Shown here: positions 1 to 7,040 of the stretch, piece by piece | Position numbering within the stretch: the stretch's first letter is position 1 | How the letters are laid out: the number at the start of each line of letters is the position of its first letter | Origin: an uncultured Bacteroidota bacterium | Lineage (GTDB): Bacteria > Bacteroidota > Bacteroidia > Flavobacteriales > Flavobacteriaceae | Reading direction: 5' to 3' | Length of the DNA stretch: 7,100 nucleotides | NCBI GenBank assembly: GCA_903879875.1 | Contig: CAIRNC010000474.1 | Location: forward strand, 1 to 7,100 | The notes under the pieces: model-generated | Told to the model about the DNA's origin: nothing | The model's database searches: none | Seen by the model: the letters and a program-made list of their open reading frames with translations, nothing else | Translations under genes and position numbers: made by a program

Positions 1-43
1 AAAAACTAGCGTTTTTAAAACAGAAAATCACTCGAAGTGACGG
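1..43. repeat. Palindromic REP-like element, copy 1 (cut by window edge)
   Basis: Seen: AAAAAC (1-6) and GTTTTT (11-16) form a perfect 6-bp stem around a 4-base loop. Further out lies AAAA-T-CACTCGAAGTGAC (24-41), which contains its own small hairpin, TCACT/AGTGA (28-32/36-40). CACTCGAAGTGAC matches the reverse complement of the left arm of the second element (78-90) at 11 of 13 bases, and both copies have a run of four A (or T) next to this block. The apex of the large palindrome would lie near position 8, so the left arm is outside the window. Inference: a truncated view of a dispersed intergenic palindrome in inverted orientation to copy 2. From memory, flavobacterial genomes carry similar intergenic palindromes with CTTCGAGTG and TATCGAGAAG arms, but this was not checked. 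Confidence 0.5.
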
Positions 44-77
44 TAGTTGTAGTTATTGCAATTAGTTTTTGATTTAA

Positions 78-139
78 GTCTCTTCGTGTGTTTTAGTACT
101 AAATGCAATAGCTTTTAGTGCTAAAATGTATCGAGAAGC
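78..139. repeat. Palindromic REP-like element, copy 2, long stem-loop
   Basis: Seen: 91-103 pairs with 114-126 over 13 bp (one G-U). This is followed by a T/T mismatch, two G-C pairs (105-106 with 111-112) and an AATA loop (107-110). Going outward, 87-90 pairs with 127-130 using G-U wobbles, base 131 is bulged, and TCG (84-86) pairs with CGA (132-134), with weaker pairing out to 80/138. The wobbles work only in plus-strand RNA, so any structure would form in a plus-strand transcript. No T-run follows on either strand, so this is not a canonical intrinsic terminator. Arms of the form CTTCG...TATCGAGAAG suggest a dispersed intergenic repeat rather than a gene-specific operator. Confidence 0.6.
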
Positions 140-190
140 ATTTAATCCACAATTTGAAGTTAATCCTTAATTCAAAACCTAAAAAACTAT

Positions 191-198
191 TACATTTG
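191..198 (+). promoter_or_regulatory. Probable menA promoter, Bacteroidota -7 box
   Basis: TACATTTG matches the Bacteroidota primary sigma factor -7 consensus TAnnTTTG exactly. Transcription would start near 203-206, giving a leader of about 25 bases before the menA ATG. There is no TTG or TTTG at the expected 17-23 base spacing upstream; the nearest TTTG is at 153-156, too far away. Only half of the promoter is therefore supported. The leader just before the ATG is A-rich, as is usual for this phylum. Confidence 0.5.
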
Positions 199-229
199 TA
201 GCTTCAAATCAATACAAATTCAACAAAAA

Positions 230-1180
230 ATGAAACATTGGATTCAAGCCGCCCGATTAAGAACTTTACCTTTATCGGTTTCTGGTATCATTGTCGGAAG
301 TATGTATGCTTTAGCCTATCCCACCGAAGAAGTACTTACACCAACTGAGGTATTTAACTGGCGGATTTTTGGGTTTGCACTCTTAACTACTTTGGGATTA
401 CAGGTTTTGTCGAATTTTGCCAATGATTATGGCGATGGAATAAAAGGAACTGACAATGAAGACCGAATTGGTCCTAAAAGAGCGATACAAAGTGGTGTTA
501 TTTCACCACAAGCTATGAAGCGAGCTATAATTATTACTTCTTTACTGACTTTGATTTCGGCAATGTTGCTGATCTATTTTGCCTTTGGACAAGCGCATTT
601 TGGATACTCCCTTTTCTTTTTGATATTAGGAATTTTAGCAATTGCTTCTGCTATTCGATATACTGTAGGTAGTTCCGCTTATGGTTATCGTGGTTATGGT
701 GATGTATTCGTATTTGTGTTTTTTGGTTTAGTAAGCACTTTAGGCGTCAATTTTTTGTATTCCAAACAATTGGATTCTATTTTATTTCTCCCTGCAACAG
801 CCATTGGACTTTTAAGTGTAGCGGTATTGAATCTCAATAATATGCGCGATGAAGTTTCAGATAAAAAATCGGGTAAAAATACAATTGTGGTGAAAATTGG
901 AGGAGAAAAGTCGAAAATCTATCATTATTTTCTTGTTACAACCCCAATGATTTTGATGTTGCTTTTCGGATTTTTAAGTGATTTTCATTTTGACCAATAC
1001 ATTTTTGTAGTGGCCTATTTTCCTTTAATTAGCCATTTAATAACCGTTTATAGAAATAAAGAACCTCGAGCATTAGACCCCGAATTAAAAAAAGTGGCCT
1101 TAAGTACTTTTGGACTTGCAGTTCTTATGGCATTATGTATGATCTTTTTTCTATCTGATATGATAGTAAACAACGGGTAA
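230..1180 (+). CDS. menA: 1,4-dihydroxy-2-naphthoate polyprenyltransferase (MenA)
   Basis: Integral inner-membrane prenyltransferase of the UbiA family. It joins a polyprenyl diphosphate to 1,4-dihydroxy-2-naphthoate, giving demethylmenaquinone, the membrane step of menaquinone synthesis. Seen: 316 residues, mostly hydrophobic, with about eight or nine likely membrane helices. The first Asp-rich motif is NDYGD at residues 65-69 with a further Asp at 75. The second is NNMRDEVSD at 203-211 followed by KKSGKNT. These two motifs bind the Mg-diphosphate of the prenyl donor in UbiA enzymes. The NDYxDxxxGxD form and the following GPKRAIQSG stretch (81-89) fit MenA better than UbiA or protoheme farnesyltransferase. 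The length is normal. The ATG at 230 follows a -7 box by 31 bases and has an A-rich leader. The prenyl chain length cannot be read from the sequence; menaquinone-6 is typical of the family Flavobacteriaceae. The gene stands alone here and converges on the minus-strand run. Confidence 0.93.
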   Translation: MKHWIQAARLRTLPLSVSGIIVGSMYALAYPTEEVLTPTEVFNWRIFGFALLTTLGLQVLSNFANDYGDGIKGTDNEDRIGPKRAIQSGVISPQAMKRAIIITSLLTLISAMLLIYFAFGQAHFGYSLFFLILGILAIASAIRYTVGSSAYGYRGYGDVFVFVFFGLVSTLGVNFLYSKQLDSILFLPATAIGLLSVAVLNLNNMRDEVSDKKSGKNTIVVKIGGEKSKIYHYFLVTTPMILMLLFGFLSDFHFDQYIFVVAYFPLISHLITVYRNKEPRALDPELKKVALSTFGLAVLMALCMIFFLSDMIVNNG

Positions 1181-1194
1181 AAGTTAGAGTCTAA

Positions 1195-1237
1195 AATTCA
1201 ATACGACTGAATTGTAAGAAATCAATTAAAGTTGATT
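1195..1237. terminator. Possible bidirectional terminator region between convergent genes
   Basis: The gap between the stops of menA and ribBA contains two short inverted repeats. AATTCA (1195-1200) pairs with TGAATT (1208-1213) around a 7-base loop. AATCAA (1220-1225) pairs with TTGATT (1232-1237) around a 6-base loop and overlaps the ribBA stop codon. Both stems are 6 bp and AT-rich, and neither has a strong T-run. Termination of both convergent transcripts somewhere here is expected from the layout, but these stems are weak candidates. Confidence 0.3.
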
Positions 1238-2369
1238 AATACGAAACATATTCTGTAATTTCGAGTCCGTAACCAATCATACCTACTCTTTTCGTTTGTT
1301 CTGTATTTGAAACTAATCTGATTTTTGAAATGTCTAAATCATGAAGAATTTGAGCTCCTATTCCAAAATCTTTGCTGTCAATAATGATTTTAGGCGCTTT
1401 TAGAATTCCTTTTTCTTGTAATATTTTGAGTTCTGCAATTCTATTTAGTAGGTTTACAGATTGCATATCTTGATTAATAAATATAATGGCTCCTTTTCCA
1501 TGACCATTAATTACTTTGAACATATCGTCTAATTGTTGTTCGGCATTATTGGTCAAAGTACCCAATAAATCATTATTTACTTGTGAGGAATGGATTCGGG
1601 TTAAAATGGGTTCTCCTGAATTCCAAGTTCCTTTGGTTAAAGCAATATGTATTTGTTTGTTAGTCGTTTGCTCATAAGCTCTCAATCGAAAAATTCCAAA
1701 TCGGGTTTCTACATCAAAATCTTCCTTTTTTACAATTAGACTATCATGTTGCATTCGATAAGCGACTAAATCTTCAATAGAAACCAGTTTTAAATCAAAC
1801 TTCTGAGCTACTTTAACTAACTCAGGCAAACGAGCCATGGTACCGTCTTCGTTCATAATTTCAACAATTACGCCCGCCGATTTAAACCCTGCTAATCGAG
1901 CAAAATCAATTGCTGCTTCGGTATGTCCTGTTCTTCTTAAAACGCCACCTTGTTTGGCAACTAAAGGAAAAATATGTCCTGGACGTGCCAATTCATAAGG
2001 TTTTGTATTTGGATTTACTAATGCAAGTATCGTTTTAGCTCTATCAGAAGCCGAAATTCCGGTTGTAACTCCATTTCCTTTTAAGTCTACTGAAACCGTA
2101 AAAGCCGTCTCCATGTGGTCTGTATTATTTGACACCATGGCATGCAGGTCTAACTCTTTGCATCTGCTTTCAGTTAATGGTGCACAAATCAAACCACGCC
2201 CATGAGTCGCCATAAAATTGATCATCTCTGGAGTAACTTTTTCGGCTGCAGCCAAAAAATCACCTTCATTTTCACGATTTTCATCATCAACTACAATAAT
2301 AACTTTGCCTTGACGAATATCTTCAATGGCTTCTTCTATGGTATTGAGCTTTATTTTATTTGGCAACAT
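1236..2369 (-). CDS. ribBA: RibB (DHBP synthase) fused to a degenerate RibA-like domain
   Basis: The N-terminal half (about residues 5-205) is 3,4-dihydroxy-2-butanone-4-phosphate synthase, which makes the four-carbon riboflavin precursor from ribulose 5-phosphate in the cytoplasm. Seen: the acidic DDENRENEGD loop (28-37), HGRGLICAPL (56-65), RPGHIFPL (129-136), RRTGHTEAAID (145-155) and an E-I-M-NEDGTMAR stretch (170-180). The active-site set looks complete. The C-terminal half (about 215-377) aligns with GTP cyclohydrolase II, including RIHS (258-261), GIGAQIL (336-342) and GYGLEI (366-371). However, the zinc cluster normally written SEC...RCDCG reads SSQ...LTNNAE (260-276), so all three Cys are gone. 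QEGRGIG is replaced by QDMQSVN (300-306), the loop before the catalytic segment is about five residues short, and DxR reads DSK (331-333). Cyclohydrolase activity is therefore unlikely. Family pipelines will still call it RibBA. The ATG lies 6 bases after the lptG stop, so it is cotranscribed as the last gene. There is no room for an FMN riboswitch directly upstream. Confidence 0.92.
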   Translation of the reverse strand: MLPNKIKLNTIEEAIEDIRQGKVIIVVDDENRENEGDFLAAAEKVTPEMINFMATHGRGLICAPLTESRCKELDLHAMVSNNTDHMETAFTVSVDLKGNGVTTGISASDRAKTILALVNPNTKPYELARPGHIFPLVAKQGGVLRRTGHTEAAIDFARLAGFKSAGVIVEIMNEDGTMARLPELVKVAQKFDLKLVSIEDLVAYRMQHDSLIVKKEDFDVETRFGIFRLRAYEQTTNKQIHIALTKGTWNSGEPILTRIHSSQVNNDLLGTLTNNAEQQLDDMFKVINGHGKGAIIFINQDMQSVNLLNRIAELKILQEKGILKAPKIIIDSKDFGIGAQILHDLDISKIRLVSNTEQTKRVGMIGYGLEITEYVSY

Positions 2370-2375
2370 TATTTT

Positions 2376-3836
2376 TTATTTTTGAGGAAATAGTTTAGCG
2401 AAAAGTTTTTGAATGGGTTGAATTACAACATCAATATTAATCAATCCAATATCATTTGTAGCTCTATAGGTTAGTAATATTGCTAACGGAGTTAGAATCA
2501 ATGATGACATCCATGAACCTAAAAAAGCAGAAATTCCATTTTCTTCAGCTACTTTTCTACCAAAAGTATTGACAAAATGAAAAGTGATAAATATTAATAC
2601 GGCGAATACAATTGGAAGTCCCAGCCCTCCTTTTCTAATGATTGCTCCAAGTGGGGCTCCAATAAAGAACATTAATAAACAAGCATAAGCCATTACAAAT
2701 TTATCATAAACAGACACCCAATGTCCGTTTATATTTTTTTCCATGTAGGCTAATTCTTCTTTTGTATTGGATATCGTAAAATTGGCTCCAATGATATTAC
2801 TCTTTGCAACATCTATTATTTTTAATTGTTCAGTAACATCAAATAACGTTAATAAATTAGAAGGCGTGCTAATTGGTTTTACCTTTTCCGTTTTGGAAGT
2901 GTCAATTGCGGTCTCGGTTTGAGGTCTTTCAATTGCTGTTATGCCTGACCGTTGATGTATGTTTTCGGTAAAAGAAATAATACTTTTATTATAATTTTTA
3001 TTCAAAGAATCCAGTGTATATCTAAGCTCTTTAAGGTTAAGCATCTTATTCGTATTTATATCTTGTCCATCATCATCATTAGATTTATTCAACTTTGATA
3101 AATCCATGTTTACGGTATATTTCTTAAAATACGTTTTTGCAAAAGGCACTTTGTTTCTATCCATGTAATTTTTCGGAATAATATCTTCATATTGACTTCC
3201 ATTATACATAATTAATTGAAGAATGTTGGAGGATTCATTACTCATTAATTCGCCACTTTGTGCTTTAATTACGGTAGTATTTCCAATACCAAGAACCGAT
3301 TTTTTGAAAATGGTAATTTTTTGAAGCAATCGACCGTTTTCTCCTGATTTTTTATCTACTTTAATGGTATAATTCCCAACTTCACTAAATTGTCCTTCAG
3401 CTATTGCCATTGCTGGTTTTACTTGGGCAATGTTTCTTCTAAAATTTGTGAATTTGTATTGGGAATAGGGTATCACATTGTTCGCAAATGCAAATGCGGC
3501 AACGCTCAAAATTAAAATAAAAAGCACCAAACTTTTCATGGCTCTTTGCAAGGATACTCCAGCAGATTTCATTGCTGCAAATTCATAATTTTCAGACAAA
3601 TCGCCAAAGGTCATTATGGAAGCCAAAAGTATGGACAACGGCAATACCATTGGCACAATGTTAGGCATAGAGAAAAGTAGAAACTTAATAATAAGTATAA
3701 AATCCAAATCTTTTCCGGCCAATTCGGATATAAAAAGCCAAACCGTCTGTAATATAAAAATGAAGAATAGAATTACAAAGACCGAAGCAAATGTAGTTAA
3801 GAATGTTTTTAAAATGTATTTGTCAAGAATTTTCAC
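2376..3836 (-). CDS. lptG: LptF/LptG (YjgP/YjgQ) family LPS-export permease
   Basis: Inner-membrane subunit of the LptB2FG type transporter, which extracts lipopolysaccharide from the inner membrane and passes it to the periplasmic bridge. Seen in 486 residues: three N-terminal membrane helices (about 12-36, 47-77, 101-120), a periplasmic domain of the jellyroll type (about 125-245), a long polar segment (about 246-372), and three C-terminal helices (about 378-399, 404-425, 435-457). Family hallmarks include the MPNIVPMVLPLSILLA stretch in helix 2, the E-x-x-A-M-K-S-A-G-V segment (85-94) that precedes helix 3, and GAPLGA (393-398) in helix 4. The protein is over 100 residues longer than E. 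coli LptF or LptG, mainly because of the polar segment. The start codon is GTG at 3836. An in-frame TAG lies immediately upstream, so no earlier start is possible. It begins 6 bases after the lolA stop. Whether it plays the LptF or the LptG role cannot be decided from this gene alone. Confidence 0.87.
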   Translation of the reverse strand: MKILDKYILKTFLTTFASVFVILFFIFILQTVWLFISELAGKDLDFILIIKFLLFSMPNIVPMVLPLSILLASIMTFGDLSENYEFAAMKSAGVSLQRAMKSLVLFILILSVAAFAFANNVIPYSQYKFTNFRRNIAQVKPAMAIAEGQFSEVGNYTIKVDKKSGENGRLLQKITIFKKSVLGIGNTTVIKAQSGELMSNESSNILQLIMYNGSQYEDIIPKNYMDRNKVPFAKTYFKKYTVNMDLSKLNKSNDDDGQDINTNKMLNLKELRYTLDSLNKNYNKSIISFTENIHQRSGITAIERPQTETAIDTSKTEKVKPISTPSNLLTLFDVTEQLKIIDVAKSNIIGANFTISNTKEELAYMEKNINGHWVSVYDKFVMAYACLLMFFIGAPLGAIIRKGGLGLPIVFAVLIFITFHFVNTFGRKVAEENGISAFLGSWMSSLILTPLAILLTYRATNDIGLINIDVVIQPIQKLFAKLFPQK

Positions 3837-3842
3837 CTAATG

Positions 3843-4487
3843 CTAATCTAGTTTATTGATGTAATATTTTGGATATTTACTCTCAACAAAGGTAAATTGA
3901 TTATTTGACAATGGTTGGTTGGTTTTAAAAGAATTAACAATTATTGAAGTTTTTGTACCATTCTTTCCAACTTGAATTACATTATAAATGTTTTTGGTTT
4001 GAATATCTATCCCTAATAGGATTTCTTTAATCGGATCTTTAGTGTTTGTTGGAACTAATTTTATAAACTGAATTTTTCTTCCTTTGATATTTTGTAAAAT
4101 ATCCCATGAAAATTTATAACCCGAATTAAAAAAAGTCAACATTTTAGAGGGTGTAATGGCATTATCTTCTTTTTCATTGAATTTAGAAATCGAAATTTCC
4201 TCGTCTTCAGGATTAATCGTGTAGATTTTTTTACCATCAAAAAGTTTGGTAACACCCATTAAATTTAAGACATATAAATTGCCTTTCATTGTAACATTAC
4301 CTTTGCTTTCTTGATTGATATTTTCTTTTGCATTGTTAAGCGAATATTTAAAATCAATAACAATATTGTTGTAACTTTTTACTTTCTCAGTTACTTGACT
4401 TAACAATTCTTTTGCCTGTTTATCTTGCGCTACAGCTGATAAATTAATAAAAAATAGGAATAGAATTGTAAAATTTATTTTAAACAT
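3843..4487 (-). CDS. lolA: LolA-like periplasmic lipoprotein carrier protein
   Basis: Periplasmic chaperone that in the LolA family carries lipoproteins from the LolCDE complex to the outer membrane. Seen with the ATG at 4487: 214 residues, with an N-terminal signal peptide (short K-containing start, hydrophobic core ILFLFFINL, and cleavage most likely after AVA at residue 20, before QDKQAKELL). The mature part is a beta-rich domain starting with a helix (AKELLSQVTEKVKSY). It continues with the typical LolA features: a short-chain segment on fKqt-like strands (NIVIDFKYSL), KGNVTMKGNLYVL, LFDGKKIYTINPEDEEI, and a phenylalanine- and leucine-rich ITPSKMLTFFNSGYKF helix. Similarity is at family level and divergent, as is usual in Bacteroidota. 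The reading frame is open back to 4574, overlapping the end of ftsK, with other ATGs at 4517 and 4574. I chose 4487 because it puts the signal peptide at the very N-terminus; 4517 (224 residues) is possible. It sits 49 bases after ftsK and 6 before lptG. Confidence 0.83.
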   Translation of the reverse strand: MFKINFTILFLFFINLSAVAQDKQAKELLSQVTEKVKSYNNIVIDFKYSLNNAKENINQESKGNVTMKGNLYVLNLMGVTKLFDGKKIYTINPEDEEISISKFNEKEDNAITPSKMLTFFNSGYKFSWDILQNIKGRKIQFIKLVPTNTKDPIKEILLGIDIQTKNIYNVIQVGKNGTKTSIIVNSFKTNQPLSNNQFTFVESKYPKYYINKLD

Positions 4488-4536
4488 AGTAATTGTATTT
4501 TTTTCTTTGGGATTCATACAACTTCGATTTTTGATA

Positions 4537-6987
4537 TTAATCTTGTTCGTTACTGAAAAATTGATCGAGTGCATTTATATCAAGAATATTTACATTCCGT
4601 GCTTTACTTCCTTCAAAAGGACCAACAATACCCGCGGCTTCTAGTTGATCTATCAATCTACCGGCTCTATTATAGCCCAATTTCAATTTTCGTTGAAGCA
4701 AAGAAGCAGAACCTTGTTGCGCATTTACAATGATTTCGGCAGCTTCTCTAAATAAACCATCTCTTTCGGAAATATCCATATCAAGATTGATGCCACTTTC
4801 TTCTCCAGAGAATTCTGGAAGCAAATAAGCTGTAGCATAAGCCTTTTGAGAACCGATATAATCTACTATTTTTTCAACTTCTGGAGTATCTACAAAAGCA
4901 CATTGCACACGAACTACATCATTCCCGTTATGATAAAGCATGTCGCCACGTCCTATCAATTGATCAGCTCCTTGAGTGTCTAAAATGGTTCTTGAATCTA
5001 TTTTAGAAGAAACTCTGAATGCAATACGAGCGGGGAAATTGGCTTTTATTAAACCTGTAATTACGTTTACCGATGGACGTTGAGTTGCTATAATTAAGTG
5101 AATTCCAATAGCTCTGGCTAATTGTGCCAATCGTGCAATAGGCACTTCCACTTCTTTTCCAGCAGTCATTATCAAATCGGCAAACTCATCGACAACCAAA
5201 ATGATATAAGGCAAATAACGATGTCCTAATTCAGGATTTAATTTTCTGCTTTTAAATTTTTCGTTGTATTCTTTAATGTTACGAACCATCGCATCTTTTA
5301 ATAAATTATAGCGATTGTCCATTTCTACACAAAGCGAATTCAGCGTGTTGACTACTTTTGCGTTATCGGTAATAATTGCATCTTCCGAATCTGGAAGTTT
5401 GGCTAAATAATGTCTTTCAATCTTATTAAAAAGCGTTAATTCCACTTTTTTGGGATCAACCATTACAAATTTGATTTCTGCAGGATGCTTTTTATAAAGT
5501 AACGAAGTAATTACCGCATTTAATCCAACTGATTTTCCTTGACCGGTAGCTCCTGCCATCAATAAGTGAGGCATTTTGGCCAAATCAACAACAAAAGTTT
5601 CATTAGAAATTGTTTTACCTAAAGCAATTGGCAATTCCATTTCGGCTTCTTGAAAACGTGCGGAACCTATAACACTTTTCATAGAAACCATGGTCGGATT
5701 TTTATTCGGTACTTCAATACCAATGGTTCCTTTCCCAGGAATTGGAGCAATAATACGAATCCCTAAAGCTGATAATGATAAGGCAATATCGTCTTCTAAA
5801 CTTTTGATTTTCGAAATTCTAATACCTGCTTCAGGCACAATTTCATAGAGCGTAACTGATGGTCCAACAGTCGCTTTTATATGAGCAATTTCTATTTTAT
5901 AATTTCGAAGTGTTTCAACAATTTTGTTTTTATTCTCTTCTAATTCTTCTTGATTGATTGTTATTCCTCCAGAAGAGTATTCTTTGAGCAAATCTAATGT
6001 TGGATATTTGTAGTTGGACAAGTCCAATGTAGGATCAAATAATCCGAAATCGGCCACTAATCGAGAAGCTAGATTTTCTTCCACAATGGGTTCTTCTTCT
6101 ACTTTTTCAATGACAAAATCTTCAAGAAATTCTTCATTTATTGGAGGTGTTACCTCTAATGGTTGATTAATCTCAAGTGGTGTTGTTTTTAAAGTCGGTT
6201 CCAAAATCAATTCTGAAGCGGAGGAAATTGTAGGCTTTAAACCTTGCTTGTTGCTTTCAAATTGAGAAATTGGTTTAGATTCTTCAGCTTCAAAATCGGC
6301 CTCCTCCTCTTCCTCATTTACAGCAAATTCTTCTAAAATATAACTGTTGTTTCCTGAAGATACAGGCGTATTTAAAGCATCTAAATCGTTTTTAATATCT
6401 TTTTTTGATTTTTCAAATAACGCTTTTATGGACTCCGGCGAAATTTTAATTTTATAAATAAGATAAATGATTAATCCAAAAGATAAAGCTAAAATGGTTC
6501 CCGCTTTTCCGATAAAATCTTGAAGAAATAAATTCATTTCATAGCCAACGACTCCTCCTAATTCTGGGAGGAAATTGGCAAAAAAACCGAAAATAATAGA
6601 AATAATAACTATCGCAAATAAATCCCAAAACCAAGTACTTCTTAACTTTTTTAAAGATAAATCCATAACAAGGTAAGCGCCTGTTAAAAATAAAAGCCGA
6701 ACAAACAAAAACGAAGCAACACCAAAACCTTGATAAACAAAAATATCCGACAAGTAGGCACCTGCTTTTCCCAACCAATTTTCAACATTTACATTTCTAT
6801 TGGTTAACTGATTGACAGCACTTTGATCGTATTGTCCATAGATATAAAAGGAAATAAATGACAATAATAATGCAATGGAAAAAAGCACCAACAAACTACC
6901 AAAGAGGAATTTATGTTGTTTACTTATGCCTTTGCTTTTTTCTTGTCCAGCGGTCTTGTCTGATTCTTTTTTTACCGTTTTTGCCAT
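4537..6987 (-). CDS. ftsK: DNA translocase FtsK
   Basis: Septum-anchored hexameric ATPase that pumps chromosomal DNA during division and, through its gamma domain, activates XerCD resolution at dif. Seen in 816 residues: four N-terminal membrane helices (about 27-50, 85-109, 119-141, 160-180) and a polar linker (about 185-330) with an acidic run at 224-236 and many Pro and Glu. The alpha domain (about 340-430) follows, then the RecA-like beta domain with Walker A GATGQGKS (479-486), Walker B ILVVDEFADL (596-605) and the conserved LIIATQRPSVNVITG segment (631-645). The C-terminal winged-helix gamma domain (about 742-800) contains QGSASLLQRKLKLGYNRAGR. All catalytic motifs are intact. The linker is short compared with E. 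coli FtsK (about 1,330 residues in total) but normal for this phylum. The ATG at 6987 gives a Lys-rich cytoplasmic start. It lies 53 bases after the probable dgkA stop in an AT-rich gap, so it may be cotranscribed with dgkA. Confidence 0.96.
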   Translation of the reverse strand: MAKTVKKESDKTAGQEKSKGISKQHKFLFGSLLVLFSIALLLSFISFYIYGQYDQSAVNQLTNRNVNVENWLGKAGAYLSDIFVYQGFGVASFLFVRLLFLTGAYLVMDLSLKKLRSTWFWDLFAIVIISIIFGFFANFLPELGGVVGYEMNLFLQDFIGKAGTILALSFGLIIYLIYKIKISPESIKALFEKSKKDIKNDLDALNTPVSSGNNSYILEEFAVNEEEEEADFEAEESKPISQFESNKQGLKPTISSASELILEPTLKTTPLEINQPLEVTPPINEEFLEDFVIEKVEEEPIVEENLASRLVADFGLFDPTLDLSNYKYPTLDLLKEYSSGGITINQEELEENKNKIVETLRNYKIEIAHIKATVGPSVTLYEIVPEAGIRISKIKSLEDDIALSLSALGIRIIAPIPGKGTIGIEVPNKNPTMVSMKSVIGSARFQEAEMELPIALGKTISNETFVVDLAKMPHLLMAGATGQGKSVGLNAVITSLLYKKHPAEIKFVMVDPKKVELTLFNKIERHYLAKLPDSEDAIITDNAKVVNTLNSLCVEMDNRYNLLKDAMVRNIKEYNEKFKSRKLNPELGHRYLPYIILVVDEFADLIMTAGKEVEVPIARLAQLARAIGIHLIIATQRPSVNVITGLIKANFPARIAFRVSSKIDSRTILDTQGADQLIGRGDMLYHNGNDVVRVQCAFVDTPEVEKIVDYIGSQKAYATAYLLPEFSGEESGINLDMDISERDGLFREAAEIIVNAQQGSASLLQRKLKLGYNRAGRLIDQLEAAGIVGPFEGSKARNVNILDINALDQFFSNEQD

Positions 6988-7040
6988 TCTATTTTTTATG
7001 ATTTTGTAAAAATAATAAAATATTTATTGCTTTTCTATTT

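Noticed and set aside
3..65. Short plus-strand open stretch at the left edge that could be the tail of an upstream gene.
   Set aside because: The 20 codons match nothing I recognise, and the stretch overlaps the palindromic element, so it is most likely intergenic.
92..125. Two palindromes, TTTAGTACTAAA (92-103) and TTTAGTGCTAAA (114-125), 22 bases apart, resembling a tandem operator on one face of the helix.
   Set aside because: They are better explained as the two complementary arms of one long stem-loop. Pairing continues outward to 80/138, and the outer arm recurs in the neighbouring copy at 29-41.
2370..2375. FMN riboswitch before the riboflavin gene.
   Set aside because: Only 6 bases separate it from the lptG stop, and I saw no RFN-type conserved elements in the preceding coding sequence.
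2202..2393. Plus-strand open frame of 63 codons.
   Set aside because: It lies antisense over the start of the RibB domain and the end of lptG, has no family features, and is a shadow of the real genes.
3616..3840. Plus-strand open frame of 74 codons.
   Set aside because: It is antisense to the first membrane helices of the permease gene. Its content is explained by the opposite strand.
6539..6778. Minus-strand open frame of 79 codons within ftsK.
   Set aside because: It is a frame-shifted reading of the ftsK membrane region, which itself is intact and family-typical.
6988..7040. Separate promoter for ftsK in the 53-base gap after the probable dgkA.
   Set aside because: The gap is very AT-rich but contains no TAnnTTTG match on the minus strand, so readthrough from upstream is the simpler reading.
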